Source of the DNA: Mucilaginibacter sp. L3T2-6
GTDB taxonomy: Bacteria; Bacteroidota; Bacteroidia; Sphingobacteriales; Sphingobacteriaceae
Assembly (NCBI RefSeq): GCF_030519355.1
Contig: NZ_JAUMKC010000013.1
Span: forward strand, 102,476 to 166,475
Length of the DNA: 64,000 nucleotides
Direction: 5' to 3'
Shown here: positions 35,681 to 44,991 of the stretch, piece after piece
Layout: each line of letters begins with the position of its first letter
Position numbering within the stretch: position 1 is the first letter of the stretch
Made by a program: the position numbers and the translations under genes
The notes under the pieces: generated by a model
Seen by the model: only the letters and a program-made list of their open reading frames with translations
Databases searched by the model: none
What the model was told of the DNA's origin: nothing

Positions 35681-38600
35681 ATGACTAACGAAACTGTTTC
35701 TATCTGGCAGGAAAATGTTGTTATACCCACGTACGGCGTTGGCAAGCCCGATAAAAATCCCATGTTTTTCGAAAAACGGGTTTACCAGGGCAGCAGCGGC
35801 GTGGTTTACCCGAACCCGGTAATCGAAAAAATAGAAGACGAAAAGCAAGACAAAAGCTACACCGGGTTGTTCCTCGAGAATCGTTATATAAAAATCATGA
35901 TTCTGCCCCAACTTGGCGGGCGGATACACCGGGCCTATGATAAAATAAAACAACGCGATTTTATCTACTATAACCAGGTGATCAAACCGGCACTGGTAGG
36001 ACTTACCGGCCCCTGGATATCAGGCGGTATTGAGTTTAACTGGCCGCAACACCACCGCCCAAGCACATTTGAACCTGTTGATTATAGCCTGAGTGAAAAC
36101 GGCGATGGAAGCAAAACCATCTGGATAAACGAAGTAGAAAAGATGTTTCATACCCGTGCGCTGGCTGGCTTTACCCTGCATCCTGACAAGGCGTATATCG
36201 AAATAACTGCTAAACTACTTAACCGGACTGCCTTGCCGCAAACATTTTTATGGTGGGCAAATCCGGCGGTAAAAGTGAATGATCATTATCAATCGGTCTT
36301 TCCGCCGGATGTGAATGCAGTTTTTGATCATGGTAAGCGTGATGTGTCTGCTTTCCCAATTGCGACAGGAACATATTATAAGGTTGACTATTCTCCCGGT
36401 ACGGATATCTCGATGTACAAAAATATCCCCGTACCAACGTCCTACATGGCTATCAATTCGGATTATGACTTTGTTGGTGGGTATGAGCATGACAGCAAAG
36501 GCGGCTTACTGCATGTAGCTGATCATCACGTATCACCTGGCAAAAAACAATGGACCTGGGGCCATAGTGATTTCGGCCAGGCCTGGGACAGAAATCTCAC
36601 TGATGAGGACGGCCCCTATATTGAACTGATGACCGGCGTGTTTACCGATAATCAGCCTGATTTTAGCTGGCTGATGCCTTATGAAGAAAAAGCGTTTACA
36701 CAGTATTTTATGCCATACCAGGAGCTGGGGATGGTTAAAAATGCCAATAAGGATATTCTATTAGCTACTCAAATTGAAGATAGCCGATTGTCTGTGAAAG
36801 TCTATGCCACCTCCGAACGGAATGATATTTTGCTGATCATTTCATGCAATGGAGAATCATTCTCAGAAGCTATTGCCGCGTCGCCCGAACAAGTATTCTC
36901 AAAAACCTACGCCATAAAGGGTTTGACCGCTGAAAACTACTTTATGCGTATAACAGACGATGCCGGTAACGAATTGTTACGGTATGAACCTGCCGCCAAT
37001 CGAAAAAATGAGATTCCGCAACCAGCCAAACCTGCCTTGGCGCCTGCCGATGTTGAAAGCGTCGAACAACTGTTCCTCACCGGGCAACATTTGGAGCAAT
37101 ACCGGCATGCCACGTATAACCCGGTTGACTATTATGAAGAAGCGCTACGCCGAGACCCATCGGACGCGCGGAATAATAATGCCATGGGCAAATGGCTGTT
37201 AAGTAAAGGGCAATTCGCTAAAAGTGAACCATATTTTCGCCGTGCAATTGCCACGCTTACGCAGTGCAATCCAAATCCATATGATAGCGAACCTTATTAC
37301 AATTTGGGCCTTTGCCTTTCTTTTTTGGAGCGTGACGATGAAGCATATGATGCATTTTTTAAAGCTACCTGGAGCAATGCCTGGAAAGATGCCGGTTATT
37401 TTTCCGTCGCGCTGATAGATGTTAAACGAGGACATTATTATAAAGCGGTTGACCACATCGTCCAATCACTAGACCGAAATAGCAATAACAGCAAGGCTTA
37501 CGTTTTGAAAGCAGCATCTTATCGCAAACTTAATTATTTGGATAGCGCGCTGCAAACCGCCAGCGATGCCTTGATGCGGGACAGGTTTAATTTGGGTGCG
37601 ATATTCGAAAAGGCATTAGCTTATCGAGTCAGTAAACAAGTTGAAAAAGCTGATAAAGCGATTGACGAATTACTGAACTTATCGCGTAGGGATGAACGGA
37701 ATTTACTGGAATATGCCCTCGATTATGCCGCCGCAGGCCTTTATAAAGAGGCCTCTGATCTTTTACGCTATGCTGAAAAAGAACAAGAAACGAGCCCAAT
37801 GGTGTATTACAGTTTGGCTTGGTTCGGCTATAAAGGCGGCGATAAAAACCAGGAAAAAACTTTCCTGGAAAAGGCTGCCGCAGCCAACCCGTATTTATGT
37901 TTCCCAAACCGGCTGGTGGAGATTAATATCCTGCAAACAGCCATTAAATTAAATCCGGCAGATGCCAGGGCTCCGTATTACCTTGGCAATTTGTTTTACG
38001 ATAAACGGCAATATGCAGATGCTATAAAATACTGGGAACTTTCGCGGAATATCGATGGTAATTTTCCTACTGTTCACCGAAATCTGGGCATCGCTTACTT
38101 TAATAAGTACAATGAACAAAAGCTGGCGCTGGCAAGTTTTGAAAAAGCGTTCGAACTCGACAAAACTGATGCCCGAGTGCTGATGGAACTTGACCAATTG
38201 TATAAAAGACTTAATTATTCACCAGCTAACCGCCTGAAATTTTTAGAAGATAATTTGATAACAACTCTTCAGCGTGACGATACCTATCTTGAGCGATTAA
38301 GTTTATATAATTTTGCGGGGCGTTGTGAAGAGGCGTTAAACCTGCTGCGAGCGCGCAAATTTCACCCGTGGGAAGGGGGGGAAGGCAAAGTCTCGGCGCA
38401 ATACCAGTTGGCGCTAACGGAAATTGCTAAACAATGTATAGCGATCGGGCAATACAAAAAGGCGGTTGAATTGCTGGCTGACGCTCAAGTTTTTCCGCAT
38501 AATTTGGGCGAAGGTAAATTATACGGCGCTCAGGAAAACGACATTCATTATTGGCTGGGATGTGCTTATGCTGGGATGGAACAACAAGAAAGGGCAGAAG

Positions 38601-39001
38601 AATTTTTTACCAGGGCAACAAATGGCCTCAGTGAACCAGCCGCCGCTATTTTCTATAACGATCAGCAACCCGACAAAATATTTTACCAGGGCTTGGCTCA
38701 CCGGAAATTAGGGAACGGCGAATCAGCCATGGATATATTTAATAAGTTGGTTCAATACGGCAGGCAGCATGCAGATGACGATATTAAGCTGGATTATTTT
38801 GCTGTGTCATTACCCAATATGCTGGTTTTTGATGACAATCTAAACCTTCGTAACCACATCCATTCCAGGTTTATAGAAGGATTAGGCCATCTTGGTTTGG
38901 ATGAAAAAGCGAAAGCTGCGACAATATTTAAAGAGGTGTTGACATTAGATGCCGCACATCAGGGGGCGAAAATACATTTGGAAATGACAGGAAAACAATA
39001 G
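35681..39001 (+). CDS. DUF5107 domain protein with TPR repeats
   Basis: An 1106-residue protein without an evident signal peptide. Residues 1-440 match the pattern of DUF5107 (galactose-mutarotase-like beta-sandwich; for example PQLGGRIHRAYDKIKQRDFIYYN and SGGIEFNWPQHHRP near residue 110). Residues about 455-1106 are tetratricopeptide repeats with many AxxYxxA-like helices. Family members accompany sugar catabolic genes in Bacteroidota and may bind or hydrolyse a carbohydrate. The beta-sandwich resembles that of mutarotases and of some glycoside hydrolase accessory domains. Catalytic function is not established. It follows the sugar porter by 45 bases. Confidence 0.75.
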   Translation: MTNETVSIWQENVVIPTYGVGKPDKNPMFFEKRVYQGSSGVVYPNPVIEKIEDEKQDKSYTGLFLENRYIKIMILPQLGGRIHRAYDKIKQRDFIYYNQVIKPALVGLTGPWISGGIEFNWPQHHRPSTFEPVDYSLSENGDGSKTIWINEVEKMFHTRALAGFTLHPDKAYIEITAKLLNRTALPQTFLWWANPAVKVNDHYQSVFPPDVNAVFDHGKRDVSAFPIATGTYYKVDYSPGTDISMYKNIPVPTSYMAINSDYDFVGGYEHDSKGGLLHVADHHVSPGKKQWTWGHSDFGQAWDRNLTDEDGPYIELMTGVFTDNQPDFSWLMPYEEKAFTQYFMPYQELGMVKNANKDILLATQIEDSRLSVKVYATSERNDILLIISCNGESFSEAIAASPEQVFSKTYAIKGLTAENYFMRITDDAGNELLRYEPAANRKNEIPQPAKPALAPADVESVEQLFLTGQHLEQYRHATYNPVDYYEEALRRDPSDARNNNAMGKWLLSKGQFAKSEPYFRRAIATLTQCNPNPYDSEPYYNLGLCLSFLERDDEAYDAFFKATWSNAWKDAGYFSVALIDVKRGHYYKAVDHIVQSLDRNSNNSKAYVLKAASYRKLNYLDSALQTASDALMRDRFNLGAIFEKALAYRVSKQVEKADKAIDELLNLSRRDERNLLEYALDYAAAGLYKEASDLLRYAEKEQETSPMVYYSLAWFGYKGGDKNQEKTFLEKAAAANPYLCFPNRLVEINILQTAIKLNPADARAPYYLGNLFYDKRQYADAIKYWELSRNIDGNFPTVHRNLGIAYFNKYNEQKLALASFEKAFELDKTDARVLMELDQLYKRLNYSPANRLKFLEDNLITTLQRDDTYLERLSLYNFAGRCEEALNLLRARKFHPWEGGEGKVSAQYQLALTEIAKQCIAIGQYKKAVELLADAQVFPHNLGEGKLYGAQENDIHYWLGCAYAGMEQQERAEEFFTRATNGLSEPAAAIFYNDQQPDKIFYQGLAHRKLGNGESAMDIFNKLVQYGRQHADDDIKLDYFAVSLPNMLVFDDNLNLRNHIHSRFIEGLGHLGLDEKAKAATIFKEVLTLDAAHQGAKIHLEMTGKQ

Positions 39002-39066
39002 TTATACGGTCGTACAAACAGCATAACTATTGTTTAATTTGTAACGAAGGTATCGTCAGGAGGCCA

Positions 39067-39447
39067 TCAATCGTTGCTGTTCAGAATTTCGACAACACCG
39101 AATGCTGATGTACCACGCAATACCAATATTTTTGAAGACCTGTAGCTTTCACTAATGTCGGTACGCTCGTCTTCAATGGCACCGAAAATCTGGGTAGTAT
39201 CCGTTTCAACCCACCAGTCGCGCGGAACGGTTATCTTAACTTCGCCGAAGCCCTGAGAAATATCGAGTATGGCTACCCCGGCTAAATCGGCGTGCGAAAA
39301 ATCGAGTTCTGTGCTGCCAAAAAGATTGCTCACTTGCCCACCCCGGAAATCTTTTGAAAGAATGGTCTTCTTAACTTCACCAAAAATGGTTGAGGTGTTT
39401 ATATAATCGTCGGGATTAGCGAGCGTAAATGTTGCGTTCTGATTCAT
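39067..39447 (-). CDS. LiaF-like C-terminal domain protein
   Basis: A 126-residue soluble protein made of repeated short beta-strand motifs (STIFGEVKKTI, SNLFGSTELDF, ISQGFGEVKITVP, TQIFGAIEDER). This is the pattern of the LiaF-like/cell-wall-active antibiotic response domain, a short beta-helix. The membrane helices of full LiaF proteins are absent. It is read against the surrounding sugar operon and splits it in two. A promoter candidate lies just upstream. The function is unknown; an envelope stress link is suggested only by family. Confidence 0.65.
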   Translation of the reverse strand: MNQNATFTLANPDDYINTSTIFGEVKKTILSKDFRGGQVSNLFGSTELDFSHADLAGVAILDISQGFGEVKITVPRDWWVETDTTQIFGAIEDERTDISESYRSSKILVLRGTSAFGVVEILNSND

Positions 39448-39754
39448 GATTTTCGTTTTTTGTTAACCAAAACTAAAGCAGTTGTTTAGGGATGAGAATA
39501 CAAACCTTGCAGGATGGGGAAAGTTACCGGTAAATTGACAGGTTATTCCGGTGAAAAAATAACCGGGAATTTTCGCCGGTATTGTGATGAAAATAAATCC
39601 CAAAAGGATTCTTCGGCGGCGGACAATTGGTCTGATATCCGGGACATAAGAAGGCGTGCTGAAACAATCCGCGTACCAGTGTGCTATCAAATTAATACCG
39701 TCAACTTTCCCCAAACCACCGCACACATTTAAGAAAAATTTTTTAAAATTGGTT
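39448..39754. other. intergenic region with leftward promoter candidate
   Basis: A 307-base region between the reversed LiaF-like gene and the FAH-family gene. Open frames here lack family features and codon bias. It holds a leftward promoter candidate (39468-39504) and a short inverted repeat, GGTTATT (39541-39547) with AATAACC (39558-39564). The promoter for the second half of the sugar operon should lie here, but none is clear. Confidence 0.5.
39468..39504 (-). promoter_or_regulatory. promoter candidate for the LiaF-like gene
   Basis: Read leftward, TTTG (39504-39501) precedes TAGTTTTG (39475-39468) by 25 bases. The -7 box fits TAnnTTTG exactly; the spacer is a little long. The start codon lies 20 bases further. 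Confidence 0.45.
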
Positions 39755-40618
39755 ATGAAATTGTACAACACAATTAAGGGTATTGTTTTAGAAGAAAACG
39801 AAACTGCCTTTGTCATCAACGAGCCATGGGATACCCTTGTAAACCGCGATAATTTAGAGGACTACCTATCCAGCCAAATTAAAACAGCCAAACAGCTAAG
39901 TGCTGACGAAAAAGCCGAAAGATTAGCTAACAATGCGCTTTTGCCGCCTATAAGCCGCCAGGAGATCTGGGCTGCTGGGGTGACCTATTTAAAAAGCAGG
40001 GATGCACGCATGGAAGAGTCGCAGGGCTCCGGAGCGTCAAGTTTGTATGATATGGTGTACGATGCTGAGCGGCCGGAGTTGTTTTTTAAGGCAACAGCGT
40101 CGCGGGTTGCGGGGCATGGTCAGCCCGTGTATATCCGTAAGGATTCTGTGTGGAATGTGCCTGAACCGGAACTGACGCTTTTTGTAAACGCAAATGGCAA
40201 CATCCAGGGGTATACTGCAGGCAATGATATGAGTTCGCGCAGTATCGAGGGTGAGAATGCCTTATACCTGCCGCAAGCTAAAATCTATGAAAAAAGCGCG
40301 GCTATTGGTCCTTGTTTGTATGTGAGTTCGGGGCACATAGGCGGTGATACGGCTATCAAGCTGAATATCAAGCGTAGTGGGGAAGTAATTTATACGGATG
40401 AAACCACGGTATCCCGGATTAAGCGAACCTTCGATGAACTGGTAGGCTTCCTTTACCGGGAATGCGACTTTCAGTATGGTTGTTATTTAATGACAGGTAC
40501 CTGCCTTGTGCCGCCAGGGGAATTTACCTTGCAAAGTGGTGATGAGGCAGAGATTACTATCGATAAAATTGGTACACTTGTAAATACCATTGCATTAAAC
40601 CCCAAACATAAACCATAA
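39755..40618 (+). CDS. fumarylacetoacetate hydrolase family protein
   Basis: A 287-residue cytoplasmic enzyme of the FAH superfamily. Visible landmarks are [19 protein letters not shown] near residue 136 with a metal-binding glutamate, [13 protein letters not shown] near residue 157, and the late [17 protein letters not shown] turn. The ATG at 39755 was chosen; an upstream in-frame ATG at 39656 would add 33 residues without family similarity. In sugar pathways these enzymes cleave 2,4-diketo-3-deoxy sugar acids, for example in non-phosphorylating L-fucose or L-rhamnose breakdown, which fits the lactonase, SDR and fucose-type transporter downstream. Some members are dehydratases instead. Confidence 0.83.
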   Translation: MKLYNTIKGIVLEENETAFVINEPWDTLVNRDNLEDYLSSQIKTAKQLSADEKAERLANNALLPPISRQEIWAAGVTYLKSRDARMEESQGSGASSLYDMVYDAERPELFFKATASRVAGHGQPVYIRKDSVWNVPEPELTLFVNANGNIQGYTAGNDMSSRSIEGENALYLPQAKIYEKSAAIGPCLYVSSGHIGGDTAIKLNIKRSGEVIYTDETTVSRIKRTFDELVGFLYRECDFQYGCYLMTGTCLVPPGEFTLQSGDEAEITIDKIGTLVNTIALNPKHKP

Positions 40619-40624
40619 CTATAC

Positions 40625-41863
40625 ATGAGCGTCTTAAAATATTCATCTATAGCACTGGCGGCAATATGTCTTGCCGCATGCCAGCAAAGAAAAGCGCCAC
40701 AGGAACAGGCCGCAACAGCGGAAAGCCCTTATCCAAAAGGCTCTTTTGGCTACGACCTCGATTTTCTGAAGAAGAAAGACAGCGTTGTTGTTTTAAATAG
40801 TAAGGACGGCAAAGGTGAAATAATTATTTCTCCAAAATATCAGGCCAAGGTATTTACGTCGACTGCCGACGGTGCCAACGGCAAGAGCTTCGGATGGATA
40901 AACTATAAAACATTCGACCAGGAGAAGCCGGATGAACACATGAACGCCTATGGGGGAGAAGACAGGCTGTGGCTTGGGCCGGAAGGCGGCAAGTTCTCGC
41001 TGTTTTTTAAGCCCGGTACTAAAATGGAGTTCACAAATTGGCATACCCCTGCTGCTGTGGATAATGAGGCGTGGAAGCTAATATCAAATACCGATAAAAA
41101 GGCTTCACTAAGTAAAACTGCAACATTGCTAAATTATGCCGGTACGACTTTGACCCTGCAAATTGACCGGGACATCGAAATGCTTGAGCCTGGTGACGTT
41201 AAAACCAAACTGGGAATCGACTTGGATGATAAAGTGAAGTCAGTAGCTTTTCATACAACTACAACTTTGATTAATACGGGTAATAAAGCCTGGGACAAGC
41301 AAACCGGCGCACCCTGTATCTGGAATCTGGATATGTTCTCCCCATCGTCAAAAACTATCACTGTTATTCCTTATAATGATGGCGCCGGAAAAGTGGCAAC
41401 CACAGATTACTTCGGCGAGATCCCAAAGGATCGCATTAGCATTAAAAATGGCATTTTGCTGTTTAAAGCTGACGGAAAATCGCGCGGCAAGCTGGGTATG
41501 CCGGCGGCGAGGACAAAAAAGCTTGCCGGAAATTATGACGGTGAAAATAATATACTAACGATCATCCAGTTCGATGCTGATCCAAACTCGACCTACCTGA
41601 ACCAGGAATGGCGCACCGATCGGGACCCATTTACGGGTGACGCTGTAAATGCCTATAATGACGGCCCGCTAGCAGATGGCAGCCAGATGGGGCCGTTCTT
41701 TGAGTTGGAAAGTGTGTCGCCAGCGGCGTTTCTAAAACCCAGTGAAAAGCTTAAGCATAATCACAGCGTATTTCATTTTACGGGCGACAAAGGCGAGCTC
41801 AACACTATAGCTCTGAAAACATTAGGAATATCGCTGAAGGATATACAAGCTGCATTTAAATAA
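40625..41863 (+). CDS. DUF6786-like lipoprotein
   Basis: A 412-residue lipoprotein: the signal sequence ends in LAAC at residue 19, followed by QQRKAPQEQ. The mature protein is beta-rich with a mutarotase-like flavour (FGWINYKTFDQ, YGGEDRLWLGPEGGKFSLFF near residue 110, GPFFELESVSPAAFL near the end), matching proteins labelled DUF6786 in Bacteroidota. It starts 6 bases after the FAH gene, so both are co-transcribed. It probably faces the periplasm and binds or turns a sugar. No catalytic role is known to me for the family, and the family name itself is from memory. Confidence 0.62.
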   Translation: MSVLKYSSIALAAICLAACQQRKAPQEQAATAESPYPKGSFGYDLDFLKKKDSVVVLNSKDGKGEIIISPKYQAKVFTSTADGANGKSFGWINYKTFDQEKPDEHMNAYGGEDRLWLGPEGGKFSLFFKPGTKMEFTNWHTPAAVDNEAWKLISNTDKKASLSKTATLLNYAGTTLTLQIDRDIEMLEPGDVKTKLGIDLDDKVKSVAFHTTTTLINTGNKAWDKQTGAPCIWNLDMFSPSSKTITVIPYNDGAGKVATTDYFGEIPKDRISIKNGILLFKADGKSRGKLGMPAARTKKLAGNYDGENNILTIIQFDADPNSTYLNQEWRTDRDPFTGDAVNAYNDGPLADGSQMGPFFELESVSPAAFLKPSEKLKHNHSVFHFTGDKGELNTIALKTLGISLKDIQAAFK

Positions 41864-41968
41864 TTATATTGCCGGAGTAAAGCGCTAATAGCCCAAAGCT
41901 AAAAGAATAAATACTAGTCGCTTTCGGCTTTCAAACAACCGATTATAAACTGATTTTAAACCTTTTTC

Positions 41969-43249
41969 ATGGCAAAAGATAACAAGAAGATTGCTATAGC
42001 CCTGGTTACATCCTTGTTTTTTTTGTGGGGATTTGCACTGAACCTGAATTCAATACTGATACCGCATTTGAAAAAAGCCTGCCAGCTAACAGACTTTCAA
42101 TCCTCACTGGTCGACTCTGCTGCATATATAGCTTATTTTATATTACCAATTCCGGCAGCCAGGTTTATGCATCGCTTCGGTTATAAGGGCGGTATTTTAA
42201 TGGGCCTTATTCTTTTTGCTACCGGCGCCATGCTCTTTTTTCCTGCCGCTGCGGTACGCAGCTATGCTTTTTTTCTTGTGGCGCTCTTTATCATATTTAG
42301 CGGCACGGCATTTTTAGAAACTGCGGCTAATCCCTATATAACGGTATTGGGTGATCCGTCGACGGCAACGCGGCGCATAAATTTTTCGCAATCGTTCAAC
42401 GGTCTGGCCGCTGCACTTGGTCCATTAATGGGTGGCGTGTTTATCTTATCCGGGAAAGTGCTGACAAAAGAACAGGAAGCCGCTATGGCGCCCGCGCAGC
42501 TGAATGCCTATCTTAATAAGGAAGCATCTGCAGTACAGGTACCCTATCTCATTATTGGCCTTGTGGTACTTACAGTCGCTTTTCTAATCTACAGATCACA
42601 CCTTCCGAATATAATCGAAGAAGATGCGCCGGGCCAGGTTGCTGACCAAAAACATTCGTTGATAAGCCGGATAGGCTCCCTTCTTAAGCGCAAATCATTA
42701 TTACTGGGTATCCTGGGCGAACTTTTTTATGTAGGCGCACAAGCGGGCATCCTGGGCTTTTTTATCAGGTACAGCGAAAATGTAGCCGGTTTAAACGAAA
42801 GATCATCCTCTTTTTTCCTTGTGGCTTCACTGTTTTGTTTTATGGCGGGAAGGTTTAGCGGTACTTACCTGATGAAACACTTTAACCCTGTAAAACTGCT
42901 GGCAACTTACTGCTGTATAAACATTTTGCTGCTCGCATCGATCTTTTTCCTTAGCGGCAGGTTTACCGTGTTTGGATTAATGGGAGTAATGTTCTTTATG
43001 TCGATAATGTTCCCGACAATTTTTTCGCTGAGTATAAGAGGCCTGGGGTCGCAAACAAAACTCGGTTCATCGTTGGTAATAATGGGCATAGTCGGCGGCG
43101 CGTTAATTCCGCCGGTTATGGGCTGGGTATCTGATATGAGCGGCATCAGATACGCCTACCTGGTTCCGATAATATGTTTTTCTTATATATTGTTTTTCGC
43201 TTCAACAAATTTAAAAGTGCAGCGGCTTGAAGTTCAGGCAGGCCATTGA
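41969..43249 (+). CDS. FucP-like sugar:proton symporter (MFS)
   Basis: A 426-residue major facilitator with 12 helices, close to the L-fucose permease (FucP) group: FFLWGFALNLNSILIPHLKKA in helix 1, QSSLVDSAAYIAYFILPIPA in helix 2, and LETAANPYITVLGD in helix 4, the segment that carries the proton-coupling acid in FucP relatives. The C-terminal half keeps FMAGRFSGTYLMKHFNP. It should import a 6-deoxyhexose or related monosaccharide. The SDR gene follows after 16 bases. Relatives also carry glucose/galactose or N-acetylglucosamine, so the substrate is inferred from context. Confidence 0.85.
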   Translation: MAKDNKKIAIALVTSLFFLWGFALNLNSILIPHLKKACQLTDFQSSLVDSAAYIAYFILPIPAARFMHRFGYKGGILMGLILFATGAMLFFPAAAVRSYAFFLVALFIIFSGTAFLETAANPYITVLGDPSTATRRINFSQSFNGLAAALGPLMGGVFILSGKVLTKEQEAAMAPAQLNAYLNKEASAVQVPYLIIGLVVLTVAFLIYRSHLPNIIEEDAPGQVADQKHSLISRIGSLLKRKSLLLGILGELFYVGAQAGILGFFIRYSENVAGLNERSSSFFLVASLFCFMAGRFSGTYLMKHFNPVKLLATYCCINILLLASIFFLSGRFTVFGLMGVMFFMSIMFPTIFSLSIRGLGSQTKLGSSLVIMGIVGGALIPPVMGWVSDMSGIRYAYLVPIICFSYILFFASTNLKVQRLEVQAGH

Positions 43250-43265
43250 TATAAAAAGGGAACAG

Positions 43266-44054
43266 ATGAATCTAGATTTAAAAGATAAAGTTATTATAGT
43301 AACCGGCGGCGCCAAAGGCATAGGCGCGGGTATTGTGAAAGTACTGGCTGCGGAAGGCGCCATCCCGGTTATTGTCGGCAGGAGTGAAGCTGATAATAAG
43401 GCGATGATACGGGAGGTAGAAACAATGGGCGGACAAGCTCATCAAATTGTGGCCGAACTTACCGAACCGGCAGCCTGTGAAAAAGCCGTGAAGGAAGTTT
43501 TGCAACATTTCGGCCGCATCGAAGGTCTTGTTAACAACGCGGGTGTAAATGATGGGGTAGGATTAGAGAACGGCAATTATGAGCGGTTTATGGCATCATT
43601 GCATAAAAACGTGGTGCATTATTACCTGATGGCCCATTTTGCCTTACCAGCGTTAAAACAATCTAAAGGAGCAATATTAAATATTACTTCAAAGACGGCT
43701 GCCACCGGACAGGGAAACACATCCGGCTATGCCGCCGCAAATGGCGGCAGAAACGCGTTAACCCGCGAGTGGGCAGTTGAACTGCTTAAATACGGCATCC
43801 GTGTAAACGCAATCGTGGTGGCCGAATGCTGGACGCCGTTGTACGAAAACTGGATTAACAGCTTACCCGATCCAATTGCCAAACGCAGAGACATTGAATC
43901 GAAAATCCCGTTAGGAAACCGCATGACTACTGCCGAAGAAATTGCAAATACTACGGCGTTTCTGTTATCTGAACGCTCAAGCCATACCACGGGGCAATTG
44001 ATTTATGTGGATGGCGGATATGTGCATTTGGACAGGGCGCTGGCAAATGCTTAA
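43266..44054 (+). CDS. SDR-family oxidoreductase, likely sugar dehydrogenase
   Basis: A 262-residue short-chain dehydrogenase/reductase. The NAD(P) site TGGAKGIG covers residues 13-20, and NNAG and the catalytic S142 and Y155 are present. The residue four after the tyrosine, normally lysine, is asparagine (N159 in YAAANGG). The ATG at 43266 gives the usual SDR start; an upstream ATG at 43227 overlaps the transporter gene. In this operon it would oxidise L-fucose (or a similar sugar) to its lactone, the substrate of the lactonase encoded next. The missing lysine may be a subgroup trait, as I recall similar sequences in other Bacteroidota. Confidence 0.82.
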   Translation: MNLDLKDKVIIVTGGAKGIGAGIVKVLAAEGAIPVIVGRSEADNKAMIREVETMGGQAHQIVAELTEPAACEKAVKEVLQHFGRIEGLVNNAGVNDGVGLENGNYERFMASLHKNVVHYYLMAHFALPALKQSKGAILNITSKTAATGQGNTSGYAAANGGRNALTREWAVELLKYGIRVNAIVVAECWTPLYENWINSLPDPIAKRRDIESKIPLGNRMTTAEEIANTTAFLLSERSSHTTGQLIYVDGGYVHLDRALANA

Positions 44055-44069
44055 TGGCTAATGGGGATA

Positions 44070-44137
44070 GGTGAGCTGTGAAATGGTTTGATGCGGATAA
44101 AAATAGTTTTCAAACCATTCTCTCCTTACCGCTCACC
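44070..44137. repeat. two-stem intergenic hairpin
   Basis: GGTGAGC (44070-44076) pairs with GCTCACC (44131-44137), and inside it AATGGTTTGA (44082-44091) pairs with TCAAACCATT (44110-44119). The element fills most of the gap between the SDR and lactonase genes. It resembles REP-like dispersed hairpins and may stabilise or attenuate the transcript. Confidence 0.6.
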
Positions 44138-44154
44138 ACTTACAACTACAATTA

Positions 44155-44982
44155 ATGAGAATAGACTCCCACCAGCACTTTTGGAAGTTTAATCCCGTAC
44201 GGGATGCCTGGATTAACGAATCCATGAAGGTTATACAACGCGACTTTTATCCGGAAGATATCGAACCCATCTTGAAAAAGCATCATATTGATGGATGTGT
44301 GAGCGTGCAAGCCGACCAGTCGGAAGCTGAAACGGAATTTTTGTTAGATCTCGCCGATAAACACGATTTTATAAAAGGTGTGGTCGGGTGGGTTGATTTT
44401 ATGCATCCACACGTGCGCGAAACAATTGCCCGGTATGCGGAGAATAACAAGATGAAAGGCATGCGGCATGTACTGCAAGGCGAATCTGACAGGGCCTATA
44501 TGCTTAACCCCCGGTTTATGAAGGGCATTGCTGCACTGAAAAATTATGACCTGGCTTATGATGTCCTGGTATTTCCGGATCAGTTAGGTTATACCAATCA
44601 ATTCGTAAAAAATATATCAGGCGTCCGTTTTGTGATCGACCATATCGCCAAGCCAGATATTAAAAATCAGAATATAGATAAGTGGGAACATAGCATGCGC
44701 CTAATCGCCCAGCATGAAAATGCCTGGTGCAAGGTATCAGGCATGGTAACCGAAGCCGACTGGCAAAACTGGAAATATGAAGATTTTGAACCTTACCTTA
44801 ACGTAGTTTTTGAGGCATTTGGCGCAAACCGTGTGATGTTTGGTTCTGATTGGCCGGTATGTAACGTAGCGGGGGGGTATGATAAAATGATCGGTATTGT
44901 GGAGCAGTATACCACCCAACTGTCTGCTGGTGAGCAATCCCGCTTCTGGGGCCTTAATGCAATTGAATTTTATAAACTTTAA
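44155..44982 (+). CDS. amidohydrolase-family lactonase (L-fuconolactonase-like)
   Basis: A 275-residue metal-dependent TIM-barrel hydrolase of the COG3618 group. It opens MRIDSHQHFWKFNP, with the HxH metal motif (H6, H8), and has VRFVIDHIAKPDI with a third histidine near residue 162 and MFGSDWPVCNV with the catalytic aspartate near residue 236. Family members open L-fucono-1,5-lactone or L-rhamnono-1,4-lactone to the acid. The preceding dehydrogenase would supply the lactone. The GH172 gene starts 9 bases after its stop. Confidence 0.87.
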   Translation: MRIDSHQHFWKFNPVRDAWINESMKVIQRDFYPEDIEPILKKHHIDGCVSVQADQSEAETEFLLDLADKHDFIKGVVGWVDFMHPHVRETIARYAENNKMKGMRHVLQGESDRAYMLNPRFMKGIAALKNYDLAYDVLVFPDQLGYTNQFVKNISGVRFVIDHIAKPDIKNQNIDKWEHSMRLIAQHENAWCKVSGMVTEADWQNWKYEDFEPYLNVVFEAFGANRVMFGSDWPVCNVAGGYDKMIGIVEQYTTQLSAGEQSRFWGLNAIEFYKL

Positions 44983-44991
44983 TTAAATAAG

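Noticed and set aside
39514..39732. 72-codon rightward open frame before the FAH gene
   Set aside because: Composition and content are unlike a protein of this genome and it overlaps the leftward promoter candidate.
39656..39754. Upstream in-frame start for the FAH-family gene
   Set aside because: The added 33 residues do not resemble the family; the ATG at 39755 gives the normal N-terminus.
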